DNA from: CBDFGN01 sp965247065 | Lineage (GTDB): Bacteria; Bacteroidota; Bacteroidia; Cytophagales; Cyclobacteriaceae | Direction: 5' to 3' | DNA: 64,000 bases | Assembly (NCBI GenBank): GCA_965247065.1 | Contig: CBDFGN010000006.1 | Span: 2,294,001 to 2,358,000 of the forward strand | Shown: one piece after another, positions 18,272-27,474 of the stretch | Numbering within the stretch: the stretch's first letter is position 1 | How the letters are laid out: every line of letters starts with the position of its first letter | Position numbers and translations under genes: made by a program | The notes under the pieces: generated by a model | Databases searched by the model: none | Told to the model about the DNA's origin: nothing | What the model saw: the letters and a program-made list of their open reading frames with translations, nothing else

Positions 18272-19405
18272 TCAATATCCATTGAGGTTTTCAATTATTA
18301 TGGAATCTCTGGTTTTTACCCCCATCAAAAACTTATAGGCCTTTTGAGATATGTATCTATTTTCATTTTGAAGTATTTTTGAAATCGTTCTGCAGGTTTC
18401 CAAATCATTTACGGAATGTTTTGAATACAATTTCAAAAAATCTCCCAATTGCTGACCATTCAATTGTTCCAACAAACTCCTGGATAGCGTTACAACTTCT
18501 GAACTCAAACAGGGAGCCTCCATAAATTTTTCTATGATCATTTTTTTTAGACCATGATTTACTTGCTTATATTTTGAAAATAAGCCTATCTGCAAAGAAT
18601 CTGAATCTAAGTGAACTGACTTGATGGCGCTAATGGCGCTGTATGGCAAAAAATAATCATCACCAGAAATAATGTCTAAAAGTGAAGACCTCAACTGTGA
18701 ATTAAGCTCTTTGGATTGATCTATATTATTCAAAGCCCAAACCCTATCGCTTACTCTGTCACTTGACAAAAAATCTATCATTCGAAGGCTGTGATTCTCT
18801 ACCAAACTAAAAGTATAATCCTGCAACTTTTTGACAATATCCTCATCATGTACGAATTCCCATAAGGTGTATATCGTGTACAAAGCTCCGGGAATATTAT
18901 CTTGCTCTCGAACAAAAGGGGCGGTAGCACCCGAATAAGCATCTATTTCACTATCAACTAATACTTTAGTGCTGTCAACAATCAATTCATTGATTGCATA
19001 CCCAGCCAATGGCCAATTTGGATCACTTAAAATTCGATCAAGCTTTTCATAGTCAGCCATCTCGAAATGTTCATGATCAATTTTCGTCAGGATCCTGTCA
19101 GGCGGTAAACTGAATCCCAAATAAGTCCCTACCAAATCCCAAAAGGTTTTTACATTAACCAAATAACAGGCGCCTGATTCGCAAACAGGTGTTACCAATT
19201 TGGAATAATAAAACTTAGGTTTATCATTTTCGGCAAAGGCTATTTTTAAGTCATAGGAAAAGGTATCCGTCTTCGAATATTCCGATGCTGATTGAAGGAT
19301 TATCTGTTCAGAGACAAAAGATAAACCAGAGGTTTCAAAAGGGTCTTGGGCGAAACCAAATGAATTGAACAAAACCCCAAGTACAAGTATAATAAACCTA
19401 ATCAT
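18272..19405 (-). CDS. exported protein with FMN-attachment-like motif and HEAT-like C-terminus
   Basis: 377 residues with signal peptide (FIILVLGVLFNSFGFAQ). The N-terminal half has a C-x4-C pair (VCESGAC), ADYEKLDRILSDPNWPLA, and EIDAYSGATAPFV. The last resembles the D-x-x-(S/T)GAT motif of NqrC/RnfG-type FMN-binding domains, where ApbE attaches FMN covalently. The C-terminal half looks like helical HEAT-type repeats. Only 15 bases separate it from the FAD oxidoreductase upstream, which suggests a flavin redox pair. Function is not known; the flavinylation idea is an inference from one motif. Confidence 0.65.
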   Translation of the reverse strand: MIRFIILVLGVLFNSFGFAQDPFETSGLSFVSEQIILQSASEYSKTDTFSYDLKIAFAENDKPKFYYSKLVTPVCESGACYLVNVKTFWDLVGTYLGFSLPPDRILTKIDHEHFEMADYEKLDRILSDPNWPLAGYAINELIVDSTKVLVDSEIDAYSGATAPFVREQDNIPGALYTIYTLWEFVHDEDIVKKLQDYTFSLVENHSLRMIDFLSSDRVSDRVWALNNIDQSKELNSQLRSSLLDIISGDDYFLPYSAISAIKSVHLDSDSLQIGLFSKYKQVNHGLKKMIIEKFMEAPCLSSEVVTLSRSLLEQLNGQQLGDFLKLYSKHSVNDLETCRTISKILQNENRYISQKAYKFLMGVKTRDSIIIENLNGY

Positions 19406-19420
19406 TCTTTTAATGCTGGT

Positions 19421-20794
19421 CTAAGTCTGAACAGGAACAATAGCACCGTGTTCTTCCAACAGCTGCCAAATATCTTCCAGGGGAACCTCAGCCGGTGTTT
19501 TTCCGGACCTGCTGGCCAATACAGCAGTAACGGAAGCCGCCTGTCCCATGCCCATGCAACAAGCCTGGACACGGAGCCCAGAATTAGCCGAGCGATCACT
19601 GCTTATACACCTGCCGGCCACAATAAAATTCCTGCTGTCTCTGGGTATCAGAGCCCTTAGTGGGACAGTAGGTAATACATTTTCTGGAAGCTGAACCGGT
19701 TTGACTCCATTTTCATCGTGGACATCTATAGGATAATAAGCATAAGAAACCGCATCCTTAAATGTTTTGCCGCCCCAATATTCTTCGTATGTAATTTTAT
19801 GCAAACCATCGATCCGGTAGGTTTCCCTTACAGCTGTCTCTGTCTGAAGCTTCTTTATCCTGGTATTTTCACATCCGGGCAATGTTCCCAAAAAACGCAA
19901 CATCTTAAGTACAGCCTTGCGCCCGTGGATATTTGTTCGTGTATGGGTTTCCGAAGTGGTAGAGTCAGCTCCGAATATATGCCCACCCCCCCTGTAACCA
20001 GGGCTGGTAAGCACACGGCCTATGCGGCGGAATTCTTTCCTGACCATATCACCTTTTTTCAATTCTTCAGTATACAGCTGCTCCAGATAATCAATATCCA
20101 ATTTCCACATATCATATCCTTCCAAAGCAAAATGAAGCGTACCAGGTTGAGTTACTTCTTCCCTTAATACATTGAATCCAGCCATTGAGGTTACAAATGC
20201 ATTGCCGGTACAATCTATAATTTGATTACAGGTTATTTCTGTATGGGTTCCCTTTCCAACAGTTTCTACTACCCATTTATCGTTCACAGATTGAATCCTG
20301 AAGGGCGTTTCGTAAAACCTGATATCCACTCCAGCGTCCAAGACTTTGTCTTCGGCCAGAAGGGTATATAAGAGTCCGTTTATAACTACGTGATGTTTAG
20401 GATGTGACTGGCCATGAGGAATAGAAAAATTTGGCAATGTATCGTCATTCATGGCCACACATTCCTCAACCAGTTCCCACCCTATTCCTCCAATTACCTG
20501 TTTACCCCAGGCATGAAAAAGTCCAGGAATTGCTACGCCTCCGGTTGTAGTTGTGCCTCCTAATTGACTTCCACATTCTACCAAAACAGTTTTACTGCCA
20601 GCTCTTCCTGCTTGGATGGCAGCAATAACGCCTGCTGTTCCGCCACCTACAACCAGTATATCGGTTGTTATATTTTTTTTCTTAATTTCATAGGGTTCTA
20701 CCAATACTTCCCCCTTAGCAAATGAAGGAGCAGAAATGCCAAGAGACAAAGCCCCCAGCGATTTTATCATTGATCTTCTTTTAACCCTATCCAT
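19421..20794 (-). CDS. Tat-exported FAD-dependent oxidoreductase
   Basis: 457 residues. The N-terminus has a Tat-like signal (KRRSMIKSLGALSLGISAPSFA). The FAD dinucleotide fold follows: TDILVVGGGTAGVIAAIQAG, and LVECGSQLGGTTTTGGV. C-terminal blocks FIVAGRCISSDRSANSGLR and GMGQAASVTAVLASRSGKTPAEV are typical of the FAD_oxidored (PF12831) group found beside polysaccharide loci. It probably oxidises a sugar or polyol in the periplasm, the substrate being unknown. It is just upstream of the protein with the FMN motif and downstream of EF-hand paralogue 2. Confidence 0.88.
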   Translation of the reverse strand: MDRVKRRSMIKSLGALSLGISAPSFAKGEVLVEPYEIKKKNITTDILVVGGGTAGVIAAIQAGRAGSKTVLVECGSQLGGTTTTGGVAIPGLFHAWGKQVIGGIGWELVEECVAMNDDTLPNFSIPHGQSHPKHHVVINGLLYTLLAEDKVLDAGVDIRFYETPFRIQSVNDKWVVETVGKGTHTEITCNQIIDCTGNAFVTSMAGFNVLREEVTQPGTLHFALEGYDMWKLDIDYLEQLYTEELKKGDMVRKEFRRIGRVLTSPGYRGGGHIFGADSTTSETHTRTNIHGRKAVLKMLRFLGTLPGCENTRIKKLQTETAVRETYRIDGLHKITYEEYWGGKTFKDAVSYAYYPIDVHDENGVKPVQLPENVLPTVPLRALIPRDSRNFIVAGRCISSDRSANSGLRVQACCMGMGQAASVTAVLASRSGKTPAEVPLEDIWQLLEEHGAIVPVQT

Positions 20795-20820
20795 TTTATT
20801 TTTTAATTATGGTTCATCGG

Positions 20821-20933
20821 TTATTTCTTTAATGCTTCAGCATCGCGATATGCTTTATTCAGTCTAATGGTTTCAGCCATTTCAGCCTTGTTGGCCGGAA
20901 TGTGCCAATAGTTGCCGGCATTGGGGGTTAATT
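20821..20933 (-). other. possible C-terminal gene remnant
   Basis: Between the EF-hand gene stop and the oxidoreductase start, one minus-strand frame reads NAGNYWHIPANKAEM, then ETIRLNKAYRDAEALKK and a stop. Composition looks protein-like and helical, but there is no start or recognisable family. Possibly the tail of a deleted gene; chance is not excluded. Confidence 0.25.
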
Positions 20934-22307
20934 GTCCTGTGGAGGGTCGATCCCCAACTTCTTCCGGGCGCGATTCTGCCAGTCGGAGTGCTTATTCTTA
21001 TAATCCTCGAAGGCCTGGTGCTCATCGCTGTCGATCTTGCCATCCTTGTCCTTGTCGATGAAGGGAAACACCCAGGCCATCCCGGGACCTTTATAACGAC
21101 TCCACTCAACCTGCGAATCATACGATGTTTTGAGCGGCCCGCGGGGACGTCTTTTGTAAACGTCCATTCCGGTTTGTCCCCACTCGTTCGTTTTGGGCCA
21201 GTCGAGGTAGGTGTTTATCTGGTCCTCAAAGGCCGTATATTCGACCGCAGAGATGTTCTCATCCCGATCCCTGTCAATGAATGGAAATAGCCAGTCAAAA
21301 CCGAGCCTGTCGCAGCCCCATTCAGACCGGGAAGACCACTCCCTGGTTGAGAATGCGTTGTAGCTTGCCATATACTTGCCTTCCTTTGCGAGCCGTCTGA
21401 ATGCCACGTCTGTCAATTCTTCGGCCCAGCTCAGGAACTCATCTCCATTGAGATTGGCCCTGTGCCAGTGCGGGTGTGGGAAGTCGTCGTAAGAAAGGTA
21501 GCTGTCCTTGTTTTTGTCCGATCGCCACCAGAACTTCACGGAGAAATGCAGCTGCTCTGTAGAGTGAGCAGCTTCCAACTGCTCGATTCCCAAAAGCCTT
21601 TTTGCCTCATAAGCCTGCCTTCCCTCCTCTTCCAGCAGAGGTAAATAGTCCTTCAGTGCCTCTCTTTTAATCATGAAAAAGGTTCCGTAATAACCACCAC
21701 CGTTGACAATCTTTCCCACAGCGGATCTGCCATCTGCGGCAATCAGTGCCGTAAATATTGCCCAGGTTCGTGCAGGAGCACTCCCACGTTCTGTTGTGCC
21801 AGCCTGACGCTCAAACACAATCATGTTGGTACGATTCGCAGGATACCATTTCCCTTTGATGAGTCCCCGCAAAGTCCTTTCGTCTACAGCTCTGATTGTT
21901 GAGGGCGGATCAAAAGGATGTTTGAGCTGCCCGTTGATCCCGGAGATAACATCCCCGTCCTGTTCCAGGTTCACATACATGATACCATTCCCCGTTGTGG
22001 CGTTCATAAACATAGTGGTGAAGAGGAGCCATTCCCCGGAGACATCATTGCCTCCATCCAGTTCTTCAGTCTTTCTGGGCCAGACTGCCTGGCGGTTTAA
22101 AAGCCTGTCCTCCTTATTGAGATGCCTGAAGATCTTCATTTCAAGCTCGGGGTCCAGAAACTGTTCGCTCTCTTCCTGGGCTACAACGGTCACATGAAAT
22201 TGGGGTAAAAGGAGGAAGGCCATGATTGCCATTGTCGTAAGGAAAGACAAAGGGCGATTTACCCAAAATGCAGATGCGCGGTTACTTATATCATTGTTGG
22301 ATTTCAT
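20928..22307 (-). CDS. secreted lipocalin-like/EF-hand protein (paralogue 2 of 3)
   Basis: 459 residues from ATG 22307, chosen because MKSNNDISNRAS parallels the start of paralogue 1. Signal peptide NRPLSFLTTMAIMAFLLLPQ is nearly the same as in paralogues 1 and 3. Beta-rich domain: SGEWLLFTTMFMNATTGNG, HPFDPPSTIRAVDERT, YYGTFFMIKREAL. EF-hand loops: DKNKDSYLSYDDF, NLNGDEFLSWAEEL, DRDRDENISAVEY, DKDKDGKIDSDEH. Both paralogues end in PPQDN/APQDN. Such full-length similarity points to a tandem duplication. Expected to be exported and calcium-binding. No enzyme motif seen. Confidence 0.75.
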   Translation of the reverse strand: MKSNNDISNRASAFWVNRPLSFLTTMAIMAFLLLPQFHVTVVAQEESEQFLDPELEMKIFRHLNKEDRLLNRQAVWPRKTEELDGGNDVSGEWLLFTTMFMNATTGNGIMYVNLEQDGDVISGINGQLKHPFDPPSTIRAVDERTLRGLIKGKWYPANRTNMIVFERQAGTTERGSAPARTWAIFTALIAADGRSAVGKIVNGGGYYGTFFMIKREALKDYLPLLEEEGRQAYEAKRLLGIEQLEAAHSTEQLHFSVKFWWRSDKNKDSYLSYDDFPHPHWHRANLNGDEFLSWAEELTDVAFRRLAKEGKYMASYNAFSTREWSSRSEWGCDRLGFDWLFPFIDRDRDENISAVEYTAFEDQINTYLDWPKTNEWGQTGMDVYKRRPRGPLKTSYDSQVEWSRYKGPGMAWVFPFIDKDKDGKIDSDEHQAFEDYKNKHSDWQNRARKKLGIDPPQDN

Positions 22308-22466
22308 TCTTAACTGGTTTAGCAAAATCAACTTTGACTAAACCTTTGATAATTACAATATCAATTACAAAGGCAATTTCAACTGGGTTAGTGAGTGTTA
22401 ATCGGCTTTCAGCTATTTTCTTATTGTAATTGTATTTGTTGTTGCTGTTTAGATTTGTACTCGTAC

Positions 22467-23562
22467 TTATTTAGGTTCTTCGTACTTCCTTTTCTGGTTA
22501 ATAAATGCTTCATATTCGCCAGCGCTGATCATCCCATCATAATTCCTGTCAACGACCGGAAAGAACCACTCAAAACCGGGCCTGTCCTGGTTCCAATCAT
22601 ACCTGGAAGTCCATTCCGTCTTTTTGGAAGCACCATGCTTCTCCAGATAGAACTCATCAGAGATGTACTTCATGGCCCTGTTTATCAGTTCCTCTTCCCA
22701 GCTCAGGAATTCATCGCCATTGATATTAGCCCGATGCCAATCTGCGTGCGAGAACTCCTCGTAAGAAATCCTTCCGTCTCTCGGTGGTTTGTCCGAAGAC
22801 CAGAACCATTTGCGTGCCTTTTCCATGCGTTCTTCGGTGAAGATGGCTTCCAATTGGGCAATGTCTTTGGGCCTTTCTGCGTACTCGGCAAGCCGCCCTT
22901 CCTCTGTAAGCAGGTGCTGATATTCAGCCAATGCTTCACGTTTCATCATGTACATAGTACCGTACACCCCGAGGGAGTTGACCAGTTGCCCTATAGCGGT
23001 TCTTCCTTCCCCGTCAATGGTCATCGTAAATATTGCCCTGAAGTTGTTATTGATATTGTTCCGATGCAGCACTGCCATGCTATTCACGGGATGCCTGATC
23101 AGCTCGCCTTCCATATCGGCCAGGCCTACTCCTTTGCCAACTGCCCGGGTGGTCCCTAACGAATCGAAAGGATTTTTAAGCTGATCGAGGGTTCCCGTAA
23201 TTTTGTCCCCATCCAGCTCCAAATTCATATGTATGATGCCTCTCCCAGTCGGAGCGTTTATAAACAAAGGTGGTGAAGCCGAGCCATTCGCCAGAGATAT
23301 CATCACCTCCAACTTGTCCTTTTTCCTTTTTGGACAAGACAGGCTGGCGGTTAAGCAGTCTATCTTCATGGTTGAGCTGCTTGATGATAGCCATCTCAAG
23401 TTCCGGTTCCAGAAATTGCTCGCTTTCTTCCTGGGCTATTGCGGTGATATTGAATAGGGGCAACAGAAGGAATGCTACGACTGCCAGAGTCGAAAGGAAA
23501 TACAAAGGGCGATTCTCCCTAATTGCAGATGCCTGGTTATTTATATTATTGAAGGATTTCAT
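22467..23562 (-). pseudogene. secreted lipocalin-like/EF-hand protein (paralogue 3), frameshifted and shortened
   Basis: The N-terminal frame (23176-23562) has the shared signal peptide and reaches SGEWLGFTT, then turns into nonsense. The second frame picks up at PLFINAPTGRGIIHMNLELDG. Compared with paralogues 1 and 2 (FTTMFMN), this copy has one extra base near 23262-23270 (ACC ACC TTTG TTT). The C-terminus stops after EYEAFINQKRKYEEPK, so the last EF-hand module present in the others is missing. EF-hand-like loops remain in NINGDEFLSWEEEL and DRNYDGMISAGEY. Joined length is about 365 residues. It may be inactive unless the shift is a sequencing error. Confidence 0.75.
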
Positions 23563-23658
23563 ACTAGTTTAGATTCGTTGTGGTGTTTATGCTAAAGAAT
23601 TTTCAATTAGATAAACCCTATGGCCCTGACACCAATTCCTATTCCGGAGCTTATGAAA

Positions 23659-25782
23659 TCAATCGCCCTTTTGTTTTGAGTGTTGATAGACCAGCCGCGC
23701 TGCTTCGGCACGAGTAAGATTAGCATCGGGTGTAGGCCAAGCTGGCACTGACTGCTTCAAAAGACCTGAAATTATCCTGGTAGCTTTTTCACCCGTTACC
23801 GATCGGTCGGGATAAGCAAAGACTGGCGGGCCATGTCCGGATTGACTTAGCCACCAATAGTTCAGGTAGTTGCGCACCTCATAATCGAAGAACGGCTCGG
23901 TGGATTGGGTCGAATAATCGTACAGGGTCTCCATATATTTGAATGCGGGATGCCCGCGGGGCACGTCATCGAAATGCGCTGCAGTGATGCTGATGAGGAT
24001 ATCAAGCCCCTTCACCACCATCCGGGCAAATTCGCCCATCGTGACCGGCTGATTCGGGCGATAATAGTAGTTTGGGTCGCTGTCAACCGCTCCGAGTAAA
24101 CTCATCTTCTGAACAGCCTCAAAATCAGGCGCATCGGCGGGCATGTCTTTGTAGAAGAATAGCATGTTACCGTGCTTCAGTAATTCATCCTGGATGTCGG
24201 TGACCGACAGCTCATTGAGCTCACGCCCACTTTCCAGGGCAAGCGCGGCTGCTACCCCGGCCGCTTCTCCGAGCGATGACCATGGGGGCTCCATTCGAAC
24301 GCTGGAGATGGCCAGGTGAGTGCATGAAATGCCAACCGGAAAAAGCAAACCTTTGCGGTTCTTGGGCACGATAACTCCATAGGGAATCGTATACGGACCG
24401 GTGACGTCCTCCAAATGAACATCCCCTTCAGCAGCGCCTTCCCCATATGGGCCCGCGTCTGGCGTGGTAGGGTTTTGCACGTTGTGGGAGTCGATCGGAT
24501 ACATGCCGATCGCCACCGATTCCGGATTTAACGGTCCTCTAAACCCGTTGCCTCGAAGATCTTTGTGGAGATCACTTTCGGTAAGCGTATATAGTCCCTC
24601 GATTCGGCGCCCCTGGCGCACGTAAAGCCGATAGGGGAAGTTGCCGTTGTCTGTAAATTCGTCGTCGGCGAGCCCGACATTGGGTGAGCCTCCTTCCGTT
24701 TGGATGTAATACATCCAGCCAAGCGAATGGTTGCGGAAGATTTCCTCAATTTCGGCTCTCTCCTCCCAGTCGGCCAGCACGAAGCGGGTCGAGTGCCCGG
24801 CTAAATCAGCTCCATAGTTGATACCGAGCAAATCGAATTTGCCGTTGGGAATGATGGGTTTCCTGTTCGCACTCCACTTGTACTTTGAGGGATCATAATC
24901 GTTTGGTGGGGCTTCCAAACGATAAGGGTGGTCCGGTCGGCCGTAATCTTTTCCAGTCATGCGGAAGGTGAAAGCCTGTGTCTTGTTATCCGCTTCTCCC
25001 GTGCTGCCCGGAAAGATAGTGCCTCTTAGTACCCCTGGTTTCGAGCCGAAGGCATCGGTATAGATGAGCCCTGCATGTGGTTCTTCTTTCGAACGGCCTT
25101 CCCTGCCAATGCGAAATGGCACTCCGGCAAAGGCTGCAAGGTCGGCCGCGTAAGTTGCATCAATGATCACACGGCCATTGTACTGATGCTTCTGGCCAAG
25201 CTTTCCCCGGTTGTCGCGCTCCTGGGTAACAACTCCAACGACCCGGTCACCCTTCAATTTCACATCCACCGCAACTTCGTTAAAGTGAGTTGTGATCGTC
25301 CCTACTTCTGCCACCATCTCAGCGTAGATCCTGGCCGCCGTCCTGGGCTCCCAGGCCTGTCCCTCGGCTGAATTCCAGGTCAGAATAGCTGGATTCTGCA
25401 TATGTGCCATCACCAATGGGTCGCTTGCGAGCTCTGTCCGATGGTAGTTCCTTACCCGCTGCCGGAACTCTTCCATTACGCCGCTATTCGCCTGCCGTAT
25501 ATGATCATCCAGTCTCAAGACCCCTGAGCCTAGCATTCCTCCCAATACCGGGGACTGTTCTATTATTATCACACTCTTTCCCGTTCGCCCAGCAGCAATT
25601 GCAGCTGCGACTCCAGCCGGCGTGCCCGCGATTACGATCACGTCAAATTGATTAGCCTGGGCCACGGCAGAAGAATTGGGAAAAAGAAGCAGGGCTGCCA
25701 CCACTAACAATTTAAAATAAGGCACGCCGCGATTTGACCTTAGTGGTGACCGGCGTCGGATGTTCTTGGAGGAAGTTTTCAT
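23659..25782 (-). CDS. FAD-dependent oxidoreductase with C-terminal SLH-like repeats
   Basis: About 707 residues from ATG 25782, which places an export signal (YFKLLVVAALLLFPNSSAVAQ) correctly; the frame is open further upstream to 25917. FAD fold: FDVIVIAGTPAGVAAAIAAG and IIIEQSPVLGGMLGSGVLR, then TAARIYAEM and VIIDATYAADLAAFAGVPF, as in the FAD_oxidored family. The last 150 residues resemble S-layer homology repeats: RPNQPVTMGEFARMVVKGL, FDDVPRGHPAFKYMETLY, AYPDRSVTGEKATRII, NLTRAEAARLVYQ. The catalytic half probably oxidises a sugar-like substrate outside the cytoplasm and the tail may attach to the envelope. It follows susCD after a hairpin. Confidence 0.82.
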   Translation of the reverse strand: MKTSSKNIRRRSPLRSNRGVPYFKLLVVAALLLFPNSSAVAQANQFDVIVIAGTPAGVAAAIAAGRTGKSVIIIEQSPVLGGMLGSGVLRLDDHIRQANSGVMEEFRQRVRNYHRTELASDPLVMAHMQNPAILTWNSAEGQAWEPRTAARIYAEMVAEVGTITTHFNEVAVDVKLKGDRVVGVVTQERDNRGKLGQKHQYNGRVIIDATYAADLAAFAGVPFRIGREGRSKEEPHAGLIYTDAFGSKPGVLRGTIFPGSTGEADNKTQAFTFRMTGKDYGRPDHPYRLEAPPNDYDPSKYKWSANRKPIIPNGKFDLLGINYGADLAGHSTRFVLADWEERAEIEEIFRNHSLGWMYYIQTEGGSPNVGLADDEFTDNGNFPYRLYVRQGRRIEGLYTLTESDLHKDLRGNGFRGPLNPESVAIGMYPIDSHNVQNPTTPDAGPYGEGAAEGDVHLEDVTGPYTIPYGVIVPKNRKGLLFPVGISCTHLAISSVRMEPPWSSLGEAAGVAAALALESGRELNELSVTDIQDELLKHGNMLFFYKDMPADAPDFEAVQKMSLLGAVDSDPNYYYRPNQPVTMGEFARMVVKGLDILISITAAHFDDVPRGHPAFKYMETLYDYSTQSTEPFFDYEVRNYLNYWWLSQSGHGPPVFAYPDRSVTGEKATRIISGLLKQSVPAWPTPDANLTRAEAARLVYQHSKQKGD

Positions 25783-25863
25783 AAAATTATCTGTTAGTTT
25801 CACTAAAGATTTGTGAGGAGATACCATCACAAGAAATCTCAATCCGGAGATCCGGTTGAATTT

Positions 25864-25899
25864 GCACCCTTTGTGAATGTAGCCATTCACAAAGGGTGC
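25864..25899 (-). terminator. perfect 16-bp hairpin downstream of susD
   Basis: GCACCCTTTGTGAATG (25864-25879) pairs perfectly with 25884-25899 across a 4-base loop. It lies between the susD stop and the FAD oxidoreductase start on the same strand. The minus-strand sequence after it is not a strict T-run, so it may be a partial terminator or an RNA-stabilising 3' structure that sets different levels for susCD and the downstream genes. Confidence 0.6.
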
Positions 25900-25964
25900 T
25901 CTTCTTGTCGACATCAATCCTGGGACAAATGACCAAAATGGGCTAATTCCCCTTCCCAGGGTTA

Positions 25965-27434
25965 CTAGTATCCCGGATTTTGGTCTGCGTCATTTACGAG
26001 ATCATTGAAGTTCATTTCCGAAACCGGAATAGGCCACAATAAACGCGCTTGCGGAACGATGATTCCCCTATTTTGGAGCAGTATTTCCTCTAATTTGCCT
26101 GTGCGTTTGAGCGTAAACCATCGCTTCGCTTCAAAAACAAATTCGTATCCCCGTTCTTCGATGACCAAATCAATGAATGAATCCAGGTTGTAGTTGGCCA
26201 TATCGAAGTCAAGCGGTGAAGATGCATTGGGATCTTCCCCATACCCTCGGCGACGAACCTGGTTTAGCGCATCCATGGCTTCAGCCGTGGGACCGCCGGC
26301 GACTCTTGCATCAGCCTCTGCAAAGATATACAAGACTTCCGCATAGCGATATAAGGGAAAATCGGTAGCGCCATCTCGCAACGTAATCGCATCGGGGTCA
26401 GGGAACTTCCGGGAGACGATAGTAAAATCCGCAAACCCGAAATCCGCCAAGTCCCATAAGGCCTTTCGCAAGTCGTTGTCGGGCCAGTTTTGATAAAAGG
26501 CATCCCGGGCATTGGCAAAATGCGCGAAAGCACCCCCGAAGCTAAACAATCCTGTACTGCTGTGATTTACGATCCAACCCATAAAATTCCCCTGCCCCTC
26601 CTGACGGGTGTGTTTCACATACCAGATCTCCTCGGAAGAGGTCAGGATCTCCGGTCCGAAAATATTCCAGAAATCATCTCTGGTTTGTACAGGGACCAGG
26701 GAATACCCGCCAGCATCGATTACTTCCTTGGCCTTGGTCCGCGCTTCCGTAAACATGTTCAAATCCATGTATACATCTGCCAGCATGGTTTTTGCCGCAT
26801 AACTCGTGGGTCTGCCTAAATCACTTTGGGTAACAGGCAGCCCTGATTCAGCGTCCAGCAGGTCGGCAAAGATTAAGTCATAAACCTGATCCGCCGAGCT
26901 TCTTGACAGGTCTTTTTCTTCCATATTATCAACCGTGCGAACGGGCACACCTCCCCAACACCTGACCAGCTGGAAATGATAATAAGCCCGCATGAACTTC
27001 GCCTCAGCCACAGATTGATTGATCTCAGTCTGGCCTTCAGCAAGCCCGGTTGGTGCATTTTTAATCACCAGGTTGGCATTACGAATGGCCTGGTAAAAAA
27101 GATTCCACACCCCCTGGGCACGACCTCTATTGGTTGAATTAAAAGCTTCCCAGCTGTTATACTGAGATCGACTTCCTCTTCCATAGCCCCAGTCATTTTC
27201 TGTGTCGACAATCGCTGTGAATGAGGCAGTGAAAGCAGCTGAGCGAAAAGGCAAATAAGTAGCATTGACTGCCGACTCCACATCACCGGCATTGGTGTAG
27301 AAGTTCTCTTCTACTACTTGCTTGGGCATTTCTTCCAATAGATCTTCACAGGAAGAGCATACAAAAAGGCCACCAAAAACCATCAGGCTTATGGAAAGTT
27401 TTGTCGTATTCAATGATATCAATTTAGTTTTCAT
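25965..27434 (-). CDS. SusD/RagB-family outer-membrane glycan-binding lipoprotein
   Basis: 489 residues. Lipoprotein signal ending in VCSSCEDLLEEMP, typical of SusD-like proteins, followed by TPR-like helices (NAVNATYLPFRSAAF, AEAKFMRAYYHFQLVRCWGGVPV) and the SusD C-terminal blocks (FPLYRYAEVLYIFAEADAR, LNQVRRRGYG, LVIEERGYEFVFEAKRWF). It sits on the cell surface, captures oligosaccharides and forms the lid of the SusC channel. It starts 41 bases after susC stops, so the two are co-transcribed. The ligand cannot be predicted from sequence. Confidence 0.95.
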   Translation of the reverse strand: MKTKLISLNTTKLSISLMVFGGLFVCSSCEDLLEEMPKQVVEENFYTNAGDVESAVNATYLPFRSAAFTASFTAIVDTENDWGYGRGSRSQYNSWEAFNSTNRGRAQGVWNLFYQAIRNANLVIKNAPTGLAEGQTEINQSVAEAKFMRAYYHFQLVRCWGGVPVRTVDNMEEKDLSRSSADQVYDLIFADLLDAESGLPVTQSDLGRPTSYAAKTMLADVYMDLNMFTEARTKAKEVIDAGGYSLVPVQTRDDFWNIFGPEILTSSEEIWYVKHTRQEGQGNFMGWIVNHSSTGLFSFGGAFAHFANARDAFYQNWPDNDLRKALWDLADFGFADFTIVSRKFPDPDAITLRDGATDFPLYRYAEVLYIFAEADARVAGGPTAEAMDALNQVRRRGYGEDPNASSPLDFDMANYNLDSFIDLVIEERGYEFVFEAKRWFTLKRTGKLEEILLQNRGIIVPQARLLWPIPVSEMNFNDLVNDADQNPGY

Positions 27435-27474
27435 TTTCTTTCTGTTTTTTTATCAAAAAGGTTATTCCGGAATG

